From positions 8,275-72,274 of the forward strand of contig CAVZNR010000006.1 in assembly GCA_963776675.1 (NCBI GenBank): 64,000 nucleotides of DNA, read 5' to 3'. This DNA comes from Hyphomicrobium_A sp963776675 (GTDB lineage Bacteria > Pseudomonadota > Alphaproteobacteria > Rhizobiales > Hyphomicrobiaceae). The notes under the pieces are model-generated. The model did no database searches. It saw only the letters and a list, made by a program, of their open reading frames with translations, and had not been told where the DNA came from. Positions 53,091-63,101 of this stretch are shown one piece after another; positions within the stretch are counted from its first letter, which is position 1; the number at the start of each line of letters is the position of its first letter. The translations under genes were made by a program, and so were the position numbers.

Positions 53091-53819
53091 CTAGTATGCT
53101 CCGACCTGCGCCGTGATCGCCTTGAGGTTCTCATATAGGGTGCGCGCATCCCGCTTGAATGCCGGCAGGAGCGAGTCGACCTCCCCCGCGAGCCGGTCCA
53201 CCGCGCCCGTGCCGAGGGCATTCTCCAACGAGCCGGCATAGGCCGAGATCTTGGCCCAATCGCCGACGGTTTCGTCGGTGATCTCCACGTGGAACTGCAG
53301 CCCGTAGGCGTGGTCCTGATAACGGAATGCCTGCACGGCGCAGACCTCCGAGCTCGCGAGCACGCACGACTGGGGCGGCGGCTCCAGCACCTCCGCGCCA
53401 TGCCATTGCAGCACCTTCATCGGGTCGGGAGCGTTGCGCAGGAATGGATCGCGCTTTCCCTCCGGCGTGTGGAAGATCGTCTTGATGCCAACTTCAGGGA
53501 TCGCCGCTGGTCCGACGTTACCGCCGAGTGCGCTGGCCAGCAGCTGGTGGCCGAGGCAAATTCCGAGATACGGTCGGCGCATGTCGGCGACGAACTTGCG
53601 GATGGCTGCTTTTTCCGTACGCAGCCACGGATACTCGTCCTCCTGCCAGACGTCCTGGGGTCCGCCCATGACCAGCATCATGTCGTAGGGCGTGAGGTCC
53701 GGAATCGGCTCGCCCGCCTCGACCTCGACGGGGTCCCATTTGAAGCCGTCCGCATTGAAGAAATCGCGCAGGACGCCGGGATGCTCGACTGGCAGATGCT
53801 GCAGAACCAGGATTCGCAT
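53091..53819 (-). CDS. Class I glutamine amidotransferase domain protein
   Basis: 242 residues. GMP-synthase-like GATase1: MLVMGGPQDVW, nucleophile Cys in LGICLGHQLLA, and FHVEIT carrying the catalytic His and Glu. No synthase partner domain or neighbour is present. Similar stand-alone proteins are annotated as type 1 glutamine amidotransferases of unknown acceptor, some related to gamma-Glu hydrolases (PuuD-like). It follows ada by 60 bp on the same strand. Confidence 0.87.
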   Translation of the reverse strand: MRILVLQHLPVEHPGVLRDFFNADGFKWDPVEVEAGEPIPDLTPYDMMLVMGGPQDVWQEDEYPWLRTEKAAIRKFVADMRRPYLGICLGHQLLASALGGNVGPAAIPEVGIKTIFHTPEGKRDPFLRNAPDPMKVLQWHGAEVLEPPPQSCVLASSEVCAVQAFRYQDHAYGLQFHVEITDETVGDWAKISAYAGSLENALGTGAVDRLAGEVDSLLPAFKRDARTLYENLKAITAQVGAY

Positions 53820-53878
53820 TGGACCTCATGGACGTTTGAGTTTGCTTGCTGCTAATGCACCCGCGGAAGCGCTCGCCG

Positions 53879-55009
53879 TCAAGCTGTCTCGATGGGACGC
53901 CGTCTTGTTCGGCGGGGCCTGTGTGTCTTTGCCTCCTTTTCGAGCAGCGCGCGCTTGCGGCCGGCGCCCCAGCGGTAGCCTGAAAGGGAGCCGTCGCTGC
54001 GGACCACGCGGTGGCACGGTATGACCACGGCCAGCGGGTTGGCGGCACAGGCACCGGCCACCGCGCGTACCGCCTTAGGCGCGCCGAGGCGCTGGGCAAT
54101 CTCGGCATAGGTCGCGGTGCCGCCGGCCGGGATGTCGCGCAATGCCGCCCACACGCGGTGTTGGAATGCCGTGCCGCGCACGTCGAGCGGCACGTCGAGA
54201 GTTTTGCCCGGGGCCTCGACGTGGGCGATCACCTTTGCGAGCAGGCGCTGGAATTGCTTGTCGCCTCCAATGAGCTCGGCGCCCGGAAACCGCTTGCGCA
54301 GGTCTTGTTCCAACGGCGCCCGCTCCTCGCCCATCAGGATCGCGGCAACGCCCTTTTGGGTCGCCGCCACCAGGATCACGCCGAGCGAGCATGTCCCCGT
54401 CGCGTAGCGAATGACGGCGCCGTCGCCGCCGGAACGGTAGCGTGCGGGCGCCATACCGAGCATGCCTGCAGCACCGGCATAGAAACGGCCGGTGGACCCG
54501 AACCCGGAGCTGAAGATCGCTTCTGTCACGGAGTTGTCCTTCTGGAGATGATCGCGCACGCGTCTTTGGCGGCACGCCACGACATAGGCGTTGGGCGTCA
54601 CGCCGATAGTGGCTTTGAAGATGCGATGGAAGTGGTAAGGGCTCATGTCCACCTCGCGTGCAAGGGCTGCCAGCCTCGGCGCCACGTCGGCGTTCTCTAT
54701 GAGCCGGCAGGCGCGCGCCACCTTCGCCGCGTTCTCCTCGTAGGGGGCGAGAGCGCCCGGTTTGCACCGCTTGCAGGGGCGAAAGCCCGCCGCCTCGGCG
54801 TCCGCGCACGTTGTGTGAAAGCGCACATTCTCGCGCTTCGGCCGTCGGGCGGCGCACGAGGGGCGGCAGTACACGCCGGTTGTGGCGACGGAATAGTAGA
54901 ACGTGCCGTCTTGGGTTTTGTCGCGCGCCAGTACAGCGGCCCAGCGTTGCGGCGGCGTAAGAATACGGGTCATGCCGGCCAGCATAAGGTCGCCGGCGCC
55001 GGTCCGCAT
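53879..55009 (-). CDS. ada: Bifunctional transcriptional activator / O6-methylguanine-DNA methyltransferase
   Basis: 376 residues; the ATG at 55009 has AAGGA at good spacing, though an ATG at 54973 (MTRILTPPQRW) is possible and a TTG at 55027 less so. The N-terminal Zn domain has TGVYCRPSC (Cys48 as methyl acceptor from phosphotriesters) and FRPCKRC. The AraC-type helix-turn-helix domain has MSPYHFHRIFKATIGVTP and SSGFGSTGRFY. The C-terminal methyltransferase has the active-site IPCHRVV. Repairs alkylated DNA and activates its own regulon. It overlaps neither neighbour; the histidine kinase ends 46 bp upstream. Confidence 0.95.
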   Translation of the reverse strand: MRTGAGDLMLAGMTRILTPPQRWAAVLARDKTQDGTFYYSVATTGVYCRPSCAARRPKRENVRFHTTCADAEAAGFRPCKRCKPGALAPYEENAAKVARACRLIENADVAPRLAALAREVDMSPYHFHRIFKATIGVTPNAYVVACRQRRVRDHLQKDNSVTEAIFSSGFGSTGRFYAGAAGMLGMAPARYRSGGDGAVIRYATGTCSLGVILVAATQKGVAAILMGEERAPLEQDLRKRFPGAELIGGDKQFQRLLAKVIAHVEAPGKTLDVPLDVRGTAFQHRVWAALRDIPAGGTATYAEIAQRLGAPKAVRAVAGACAANPLAVVIPCHRVVRSDGSLSGYRWGAGRKRALLEKEAKTHRPRRTRRRPIETA

Positions 55010-55055
55010 CTCGATCCTTGCGGTCAAACTGCAAAAATTCTGGGGAGAGGCCGGC

Positions 55056-57831
55056 CTAAGCGCTGCGCTTGAGCGCCGCCGGCGGCGGCTTCGCGCTGAG
55101 GAGCTCGATGACGTGATTGCGCAGGGTCACAATGTCCGTGCGCGACTTGACGAGCGCCCGGGTGACCGGCGGCCACCTTTCGATTGCCATCTCGAGCGCG
55201 GAGAAGACGAGGACGGGCGGCGGCGCCTCGGCTCGCTCCAAAAGAAAGCGCAAGACGCTGTCCCCGTTCTCGTTGGGGAGCAGCATGTCGAGAACGATGA
55301 GATCGAAGGATTGAGTCATAAGGATCTCGCGCGCGCCCTCGGCCGTGTGCGCGCTCGTGATGCTCGCGACATCCTCCAGAACTCTCTGCCAGAACCGCGC
55401 ACGTATCGGCATCGTCCTCGATGTGAAGAACGCGAGGTAACGTCTCGCCGGTCGCTGTTGGCGCATTGACGTGCACGATGTGTGCTGTCCCGGCGCTCGC
55501 GTGGTCCTCATACGGGGCCTCGGTGCTGCAGGTCGCGGGGAGATCGAAGTAGAAGATCGTGCCAGCGCCGACCTCCGTCTTAAATCCGATGCGGCCACCG
55601 AGCCGCTCGACAATGGCCTTCGAGATGCTCAAGCCAAGGCCTGTTCCGCCCTTCTGCCGCTTGTCGGAGGAATCACCCTGGGCGAACTTCTGGAACATGC
55701 GCCCCCGGAACTCTGGGGCAATGCCGGGGCCATGATCGACGACGCTTACACGTACGCTCTCGCCATTCATTTTGGCGGTGATTGCAACGTGCCCGTCAAA
55801 GGGTGAGAACTTAGACGCGTTGGACAGGAGGTTCGACATAACCTGCTGGAAACGGTCGGGGTCGGTATCGAGGATGATATCGTTGGGAACGTTGTCCATG
55901 ACGATGCTCACGCCATGCTCCGCGGCATAGAGCGAATTCTGCTCCACGGCTTGGTTGAGCAGGGTCCTTAGACTTACGCGCTCTCGCCTGAATATGAGCT
56001 GGCCGGCCTCGATCTTGTCGATGTCCAGAATATCGTTGATCAGGTTTACCAGACGGGTGCCATTCTCGTAGGCGAGATTGATCATGCGCTTCGATTTGTC
56101 TGTCAGATTGCCGAGCGCTCCGGCGCGCAACAGCCCCAGGGAGCCCATGATCGATGTGAGCGGCGTGCGTAGCTCGTGGGTGACGGTTGACACGAACTCC
56201 GATTTGATGCGTTCGACTTTTTTCCGCTCGGTGATGTCGCGAACGCTTCCGCTGAACAGCGGCTGGTTATCCACTTTGATCTCGGCTATGGCGACCTCGA
56301 GATCGATGGGGCGGCCATCCTTGTGTTTGCCGGTCACCTCGCGCCGGACGCCGATGAAGCGGGCTTCACCGGTGCGCGCATAGCGCTCGAGATAAGTGTC
56401 GTGGCGATCGGAATCCGGTTTGGGCATGAGAATGCTGACGTTCTGGCCGATCGCTTCGGCGGGCGTGAAGCCGAATATTTCCTCGCAACCCTTGTTGTAG
56501 CGAAGGATCGTGCCTTTCGCGTCGATCGTGATAAGGCCGTCGATTGAGTGGTCGATGATGGCCGTGAGGTGGGCCTCGCTCTTACGCAACGACGCATCGC
56601 GCGTTTCGACGGCCTCCTTCATGATCTCCAGTGCTTCGCCGAGCTCGCCGATGTCGGCGCCGCCCCCCGGCTTGGTGAGGCTGGCAACGTCGAGCTTTCC
56701 CGCAGCTATCTGTCGTGCGGCGGTCATGAGTCCTTTCAGCGGCCGGCTGACGAAGTAGGCGGCAAATAGGCCGGTGAGCGCCATGGCGAGCGCAACGGCG
56801 CCGACCAGAAGGATCAGCTTCAAGGTGTCGCCGAACACGATACTGGCATTGGTATCCGTAGCGAGGACGAGAAAATCACCTGGATTTTCGGGATTGTAAT
56901 CGACGCGACGGGCGGCGACGAACTGACCGCCATCGCGCTCATGCATGGAGGCTGGACCGCCAGCCTTGAAAAGCTGGCGAAGGTCCGGCCAATCGTGCTC
57001 GAATGCCGAGGATGTCCCGTCGTACGAGCCGAAGAGGGGGCCGCCGTCGCTGCGGTAAACGTAGTCTCCGGCTTGGTTGGCTGCGAGGAACTGGCCGGAG
57101 GCGCCGGCAAGGTCGCTGAGGTCAGATATCTCGCGCAGCCATGAATCGGCGGCGGCATTGGCCACGATGATGCCGAACACCTCGCCGCTATTCGTGAAGA
57201 TGGGCACGGCGGCTCGTATCGTCGTTTCATAGGGCTTTACCAGTTCGCCGTTCTCGGCATTGGCATCAATTGCCGAAAGGTACACCGCTCCCACAGGAAG
57301 CTTGGTCGTCTCCCGGAAGTACGGTCGCCTGCCTTTGCGCTGCAGACGGCTCTTATCGACGATCTCGATCGTGTCGCCTTTGCGATTAACGCGCACGAGT
57401 TCGCGTCCGCCGTCCGCCACGCCGATAAAACGCGCCTGATGGATATCTCGGTTTGCCTGGAGGATCGACCGGAAGATGATCCCCAGGCGCCGCAGCCATT
57501 CGTCGAGAGATTCGCCCAGTTGCGGCTGTTCACCCGTCGAAATTGCGGCGATGCGCGCGACGGGCGGGGTGCCTGCCAGGATCTGCGGCACCTTGCGGAA
57601 CTCCGCCACGCGTGCCGCGAGCTGGTTTGCGGCCTTATCGAGCCGCTGCTCGACGCGCTCCCGCTCCAGGTTCCCGACAATGCGCGAGGAAACCCCGATC
57701 ACGACGGCGCCCTGAATGATCGCACTGCCTGCGATCAACACCGCGGTGAGCGTGGCGAAGCGTTGGGCGAGCGTCAGCTTCGACCACCAATTGGTTCCGG
57801 GCCGCGTGATGAAGCGTTGGTTCCCGCGCAT
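55056..57831 (-). CDS. Hybrid sensor histidine kinase, frameshifted in its receiver domain
   Basis: Membrane helix about 26-48, a large periplasmic sensor region, second helix about 337-360, HAMP (355-410), PAS (418-535), HisKA with His552 in THELRTPLTS, and HATPase with GTGLGLSISKAIVERLGG. The receiver begins LPRVLHIEDDADTCAVL in this frame, then continues one base over as QRVLEDVASITS ... FDLIVLDMLLPNENG, with the phospho-acceptor Asp. One extra G in CTGGCAG (55389-55390) explains the break; without it the protein would end at 55056 after about 925 residues. As written, the kinase would end in about 100 unrelated residues, stopping at 55024. Confidence 0.87.
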
Positions 57832-58211
57832 TGCCGCCTTGCTCGCCTTTTCGTCTCATCACTCCTGTGCCGTTTGCAATATCTGCACTTGCACGGCGCT
57901 AGGCCGAACGCTGTTGGTCAGGCGTGGTCCCCGCAGCGGATCTCCAATTGTTCGTTGTCGGATGAACGAAGCGTTGACGAGGGGGCAGCCCCGAGGCCGC
58001 ATCTTTGCCCCCGTTCAACCCGCGCACGGGCGCCGAGCTCGAAAACAGCCCGTAGATTCAATCTAACCTAGCGGGGGCATGCTGTACGGCATGCGAGTCC
58101 TACTTTAGTCGTCGCGCCCCGGATAAAGTGTTCAAGGTGTGAATTTGCGGCCAACAATTCGCGAAGGATTGCTCGCATCGGACGTGCCGTGTGCGACCGT
58201 TTTGGGAGCGG
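57832..58211. other. Intergenic region between the histidine kinase and proA
   Basis: 380 bp downstream of proA and upstream of the kinase. No coding frame is convincing. It should contain the kinase promoter. A short repeat GCATGC-N6-GCATGC occurs around 58078-58096. No intrinsic terminator for proA was seen. Confidence 0.45.
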
Positions 58212-59504
58212 CTACGTCGGTCGCGTCTGGCCCGAGCCGCGCACCAGGTACTTGAAGCTCGTCAGCTGCTCCACACCCACCGGCCCGCGTGCGTGCAATT
58301 TGCCCGTGGCGATGCCGATCTCGGCGCCAAAGCCGAACTCGCCGCCGTCGGCGAACTGCGTCGAGGCATTGTGCAGAACGATTGCCGAATCGACCGCCTG
58401 CAGAAAATGCTCGGCTGTCTCGGCATTGCCGGTGATGATCGCGTCGGTGTGCTGGGTGCCGTACGTGGCGATGTGATCAATCGCGGCCTCGACACCATCA
58501 ACGACCTTCACGGAGATGATCGCATCGAGGTACTCGGTCGCCCAGTCGGCTTCGGTAGCCGGTTTGACGCGCGCATCGGCCGCTTGGGTGGCCTTGTCTC
58601 CGCGCACCTCGCAGCCGGCATCGAGCAACGCCTTTACGAGCGTGGGCAGGTACGACGCCGGCGCGCCCCTGTCGACGAGCAGCGTCTCGGTTGCGCCGCA
58701 GATGCCCGTGCGGCGCATCTTGGCGTTGAGCGTAATGGCGACCGCCATATCGAGGTCGGCGTCGCGGTCGACGTAGGTGTGGCAGATGCCTTCCAGGTGC
58801 GCGAAGACCGGCACGCGCGCCTCCTGCTGCACGCGTTCGACCAGGCTCTTGCCACCGCGCGGAACGATCACGTCGATGGCGCCGTCGAGGCCGGCGAGCA
58901 TGCAGCCGACGGCGGCGCGATCGGTGGTCGGCACCAGCTGGATGGCAGCCTCGGGCAGTTTTGCGGCCTTGAGCCCCGCGACGAGGCAGGCGTGGATCGC
59001 CTGCGCCGAGTGGTGGCTTTCCGAGCCGCCGCGCAGGATGGCGGCGTTGCCGGCTTTGAGTGCCAGCGCGCCGGCGTCTGCCGTCACGTTGGGGCGGCTT
59101 TCGTAGATGATGCCGATGACGCCGAGCGGAACACGCATGCGCTGCATGACGAGACCGTTGGGGCGCGTCCACTCCGCCAGCACGGTACCGACGGGATCGG
59201 GCAACTCCGCGATCTCCTCCAGACCCGTTGCCATGGCGGCAACGCGCGCCGCATCGAGCGCCAGCCGGTCGACGAAAGCTGCCGGGCGGTCTGCCGCCTC
59301 AGCGGCGGCAATGTCCTTGGCATTGGCCGCGAGAATTGTCGGCGAGGCGTCGCGCAGCGCCGCGGCCGCGGCGCGCAACGCTGTGTTCTTGGCCTCGGTC
59401 GAGGCAAGCGCCAGCGTGTGTGCGGCCGCGCGCGCGCTTTTTCCGATCGCGTCCATGATCGCGCCGGTGCCGGTGGCCTTTTCGATGCGCTGGGGCTTGT
59501 TCAT
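58212..59504 (-). CDS. proA: Gamma-glutamyl phosphate reductase
   Basis: 430 residues, the usual length. Aldehyde-dehydrogenase-like fold: VPLGVIGIIYESRPNVT, GNAAILRGGSE, active-site Cys269 in MRRTGICGATETLL, and FGFGAEIGIATGKLHARGPV near the end. Reduces gamma-glutamyl phosphate to glutamate semialdehyde, second step of proline synthesis. Starts 7 bp after the proB stop, so the two are one operon. Confidence 0.96.
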   Translation of the reverse strand: MNKPQRIEKATGTGAIMDAIGKSARAAAHTLALASTEAKNTALRAAAAALRDASPTILAANAKDIAAAEAADRPAAFVDRLALDAARVAAMATGLEEIAELPDPVGTVLAEWTRPNGLVMQRMRVPLGVIGIIYESRPNVTADAGALALKAGNAAILRGGSESHHSAQAIHACLVAGLKAAKLPEAAIQLVPTTDRAAVGCMLAGLDGAIDVIVPRGGKSLVERVQQEARVPVFAHLEGICHTYVDRDADLDMAVAITLNAKMRRTGICGATETLLVDRGAPASYLPTLVKALLDAGCEVRGDKATQAADARVKPATEADWATEYLDAIISVKVVDGVEAAIDHIATYGTQHTDAIITGNAETAEHFLQAVDSAIVLHNASTQFADGGEFGFGAEIGIATGKLHARGPVGVEQLTSFKYLVRGSGQTRPT

Positions 59505-59510
59505 CGTGCG

Positions 59511-60669
59511 CTATGTCCTGTTGAGCGCCATGTCGTCGCGATGGATGAGCTCATCGCAGCGCGACAGCCCCAGGATCGCGGCGATCTCGCTGCTCTTCTT
59601 GCCGATAATACGCTCCGCGTCGGCCTTCGCATAGGCGATGAGCCCGCGCCCCAGTTCGCGGCCGTCGTTTGAGCGGATAATGACGGCATCGCCCCGGTCG
59701 AAGTTGCCTTCCACGCGGGTGACGCCGGCCGGAAGCAGACTTTTTCCCGCCGCAAGCGCCTTCTCCGCGCCGGCATCGACGTAGACCCGCCCCTTGGGCT
59801 CGAGCTGCCCGGCGATCCAGCGCTTCTTGGCGGTGAGCGGATCCGACGGCGCCAGGAACCACGTGCAGGCGCTGCCCTCGGCGATCGCCTTGAGCGGGTT
59901 TTGCACCTTGCCGCTCGTGATCACCATGTGCGTGCCGGCGCCGATCGCGATGCGCGCGGCCTCGATCTTGGTTCGCATGCCGCCCTTCGACAGCTCGGTG
60001 CCGGCATCGCCCGCCATCGCCTCGATCTCGGCCGTGATCGCCGTGACGACATCGAGGCGCTGAGCCGAGCTCTTGCGCGGGCGGCGCGGTGTAGAGGCCG
60101 TCGACGTCGGACAGCAGCACGAGGCAGTCGGCGGAGACCATGGAGGCGACGCGCGCCGACAGCCGGTCGTTGTCGCCGTAGCGGATCTCGGTCGTCGCGA
60201 CCGTGTCGTTCTCGTTGACCACGGGAATGGCCTTGAGATCGAGCAGCGTCTCGATGGTGTGACGCGCGTTGAGGTAGCGGCGGCGCTCCTCGGTGTCGCC
60301 GAGCGTCAGCAGGATCTGCGCGGCTACGAGCCCGCGGGCCCGCGCCAGCTCCTGGTAGGCATGCGCCAGGCTGATCTGCCCGACGGCGGCGGCGGCCTGG
60401 CTCTGCTCCAGCTCCAGCGCGCCCTTGGGCAATTTCAGGGCGTGGCGGCCGAGCGCGATGGCACCCGACGATACGAGCACGACCTCCTTGCCGGCCGCGG
60501 ACAGCGCCGCGACGTCGTCGAGAAGCGAGGCGAGCCATTCCGACTTGAGCGCACCCGTCGCGCGGTCGGTCAGCAGTGCTGAGCCGATCTTGATGACGAG
60601 ACGCTTGGCCTTGGCCCATTCGGGGCGTACGGCCGTGGGCGCTGTGTCTGTTTTGGCGGCGGTTGTCAC
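59511..60669 (-). CDS. proB: Glutamate 5-kinase, frame broken by one extra base
   Basis: GTG start (VTTAAKTDTAP), then KAKRLVIKIGSALL and VVLVSSGAIALGRHAL of the amino-acid kinase fold, VVNENDTVATTEIRYGDND and LLSDVDGLYTA. After TAP the frame is lost; it resumes one base over as QRLDVVTAITAEIEAMAGDAG, GGMRTKIEAARIAIGAG and the C-terminal PUA domain (RDDMALNRT end). One surplus base in the GC run GCGCCGCCCGCGC (about 60078-60081) accounts for it. Corrected length is about 385 residues, normal for ProB with PUA. First step of proline synthesis. Confidence 0.9.
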
Positions 60670-60804
60670 ATCGGGCTCATGGTGCAGGCGGTCCGGGCCA
60701 GCCTGATAGCTCAGCTTGCCGAAAAGCGGTAGCCCCGGGGGCAAAATGTGCGAGCCGCAGCTGCTTTCGGTCGCTGCAGGCCGCTTCTGAAGCAGGCGCA
60801 GGCT

Positions 60805-61368
60805 CTAGCTGGTCGCTGTGCGCCGGACCTCGAGGCCCAGCAGGGTCAGGCTGATGCCTTGCAGCATGAGGACGGCGCCGACGATGGTGCCGAGCGTCCA
60901 GCCGGCCGACGTCGGCAGATCGAACAGGACGAGCAGGCCCGCCACGATCGACAGGACGGCCGAGAGCATAAGCCACTTGCGTCCGCCCCATTCGGGAAAG
61001 CCGCCGCTCACCAGCAGCGAGGTGACGCCCTGAGCAACGAGCGTCACCGCCACGATCAGCGTGAGAGAAATGAGGCCCGACGTCGGATAGACGAACATGA
61101 GAAGCCCGCCGATGATGAACACGCAGCCGCCGACCATCTGCCACAAGCGCCCGCTCCAGCCCGTTGTCTTGAGACCGTGCGCGAGCTGCAGCACGCCGGC
61201 GACGACGAGCGCGGCCGCGATCCAGATTTCCGTCGTCAGCGTGGCGGTGATCACGCCGAGCGGGGTTGTGAGAATAAGACCGCCGAACAGCATCAGTACG
61301 ATGCCGAGGGCGAGCAGCCAGCCCCAACTGTGATGCAGCTTGCCGCGCAGATCCGTCATCGCGTCCAT
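60805..61368 (-). CDS. HdeD/DUF308 family membrane protein
   Basis: 187 residues with six hydrophobic helices in three repeated pairs (LLALGIVLMLFGGLILTTPLG, WQMVGGCVFIIGGLLMFVYP, MLSAVLSIVAGLLVLFDLP, each followed by a second helix). This matches the HdeD acid-resistance membrane protein family. Function in this group unknown. Same strand as proB, 135 bp upstream of it. Confidence 0.87.
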   Translation of the reverse strand: MDAMTDLRGKLHHSWGWLLALGIVLMLFGGLILTTPLGVITATLTTEIWIAAALVVAGVLQLAHGLKTTGWSGRLWQMVGGCVFIIGGLLMFVYPTSGLISLTLIVAVTLVAQGVTSLLVSGGFPEWGGRKWLMLSAVLSIVAGLLVLFDLPTSAGWTLGTIVGAVLMLQGISLTLLGLEVRRTATS

Positions 61369-61447
61369 GGCATTTCACCCGTTTGCGCCGCGCTTTTATG
61401 TGCAACGCCGCATAGCATGGGAGCTGCCTATATTTTGCTAACTTCCG

Positions 61448-63004
61448 CTAACCGGCGCGGCCGCGGGCGAGAATCTGCCGCGCGGCGGCGGCGCCGGCCA
61501 GGATCGCCCCCGTGTATCCGCCGCTCCCGGCGTACGAGGAGGCGAGATAGAGGCCTTCGACCGGCGTCTTGGGCGACTGCTGAGGGCCCTGCCGGAAGCC
61601 ACTCCGCGGCGGCAGCGGCGCAAAGCCGTAGACGGCGCCTTCGGGCGCGTTGAGGTAGCTGCGCATCGTGCTCGCGGTGCTGAACACCGACGTCGTGACG
61701 GATTCGGCAAAGCCCGGGTAGGCGCGATCGACGGCGGCGATGATCGCCTCGCGCCACAGTCTGCGCTTTTCCTCGTACGCGTCGTCGTCGAGGCCGGTCC
61801 AGTTGGCGATCCTGTCGACGCCCACGACCGAGACGGGGTAAGGCGGGCCGCCGAGGCCGCTGTCGATCGCCGAGTAGTTGACGACCGCGATGGGAGGCAT
61901 GGTTTCGCCGGGGGGCTCCGCCAGGATGGCGGCGGCGCGGCGATAGTCGGTGAGCGTCCGCATCCACTCCGGCAACAGGAAGGTCGAGTAGCTGTTCAAG
62001 CCGACATGCGCCGCGGGTGTGGACAGGCCGAACGTCGCTGAGAACAGCGAGATCGACAGCCGCAGCTGCGCATAGGGCGCAAAGAAGCGCTGCCTTGCAT
62101 CCTCCGGCAGCATCTCCCTCATATGCACAGGCGCTGCATTGCCGACGATGACCGGCGCGTGCGCTTCCGCGCGTCCGTTGCCGTCCTTGTCGGTGTGCAC
62201 CACGCCGCTGGGCCGGCCCTGGCTGTCGAGCAGGATCTCGGTTACCGTCCGCCGCAACAGCAGCTCGCCGCCCGCGGTTCTGTGGGCTTTGGCGAGCGCG
62301 TTGCTTAAGCGTTGTGAACCGCCCTGGATGTAGCGGCCGCCCGAGCCGATGTATTCGCCTTGCGCGACGGCGAAGAGAATCCACCACAACGTGTCGGGAT
62401 CGTCGTGCCAGTAGAGGATGTTGGCGCCGAGCGCGCACTTGGCCGCCTCGTCATCGCCAAAGGCACGCTGCAGGCGCTCGCCCAGCGACAGGCGCCAGCC
62501 GCGCATCACAGGCCCGAGTTTCATGAGCGCCGACAGGCCCTCCAAGGGCTTGTCGAAGGCATGTCGCCCTTTGCTCAGCACGCCGAGTGCAGTTGCGATG
62601 TGCTCCATGTCGTGAAGTAGCGAACCGATGCCGTCGCGCTGCGTGGGGAAGCGATCATTGAGCGCCGCGCGCGCCTCCGCAAATCCATCCGGCAGCACGA
62701 AAGGCACGCCGACAGGCCCCCCGCGCACTTGGTATACGGCGCGTGATGGAATCCAGGAGACTTTGTCGAGGACGCCCAGGCTTGCAAGCACATGGTGCTT
62801 GGGATCGAGGGGATCTTGCGGATCGCTGGTCTCATGCAGCGACGCCTCGACGACGAGGTCGCCCGCCTTGTAGGTGGAGGCGGCGCCGCCGACGCCGTAG
62901 TTGCGCTCGATCAGCAGCGTCTTGCGGCCGGCTTGCGCCAGCAGCGCCGCCGCCGTGAGGCCGCCGAGGCCTGCGCCGATGACGATGACGTCGTAGCGAT
63001 CCAT
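61448..63004 (-). CDS. FAD-dependent oxidoreductase, phytoene desaturase/retinol saturase-like
   Basis: 518 residues. N-terminal dinucleotide motif DVIVIGAGLGGLTAAALLA followed by the acidic LLIERNYGVGGAAST; C-terminal flavin motif GLYLASSYAGSGGYTGAILAG. The middle (SGGRYIQGGSQRLSNALAKA) is typical of CrtI-like enzymes and bacterial carotene isomerase/retinol saturase relatives. No other carotenoid genes are nearby, so the substrate is open. Confidence 0.87.
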   Translation of the reverse strand: MDRYDVIVIGAGLGGLTAAALLAQAGRKTLLIERNYGVGGAASTYKAGDLVVEASLHETSDPQDPLDPKHHVLASLGVLDKVSWIPSRAVYQVRGGPVGVPFVLPDGFAEARAALNDRFPTQRDGIGSLLHDMEHIATALGVLSKGRHAFDKPLEGLSALMKLGPVMRGWRLSLGERLQRAFGDDEAAKCALGANILYWHDDPDTLWWILFAVAQGEYIGSGGRYIQGGSQRLSNALAKAHRTAGGELLLRRTVTEILLDSQGRPSGVVHTDKDGNGRAEAHAPVIVGNAAPVHMREMLPEDARQRFFAPYAQLRLSISLFSATFGLSTPAAHVGLNSYSTFLLPEWMRTLTDYRRAAAILAEPPGETMPPIAVVNYSAIDSGLGGPPYPVSVVGVDRIANWTGLDDDAYEEKRRLWREAIIAAVDRAYPGFAESVTTSVFSTASTMRSYLNAPEGAVYGFAPLPPRSGFRQGPQQSPKTPVEGLYLASSYAGSGGYTGAILAGAAAARQILARGRAG

Positions 63005-63101
63005 CCTGCCGGTCTTCCCACCGCTCCAAGGGCTACGCCTGATAGCCCACTCGCGCAGGAAGTGATAGCCCGCCCGCTGGCCGTGGCAACCCGACTAATC
63101 T

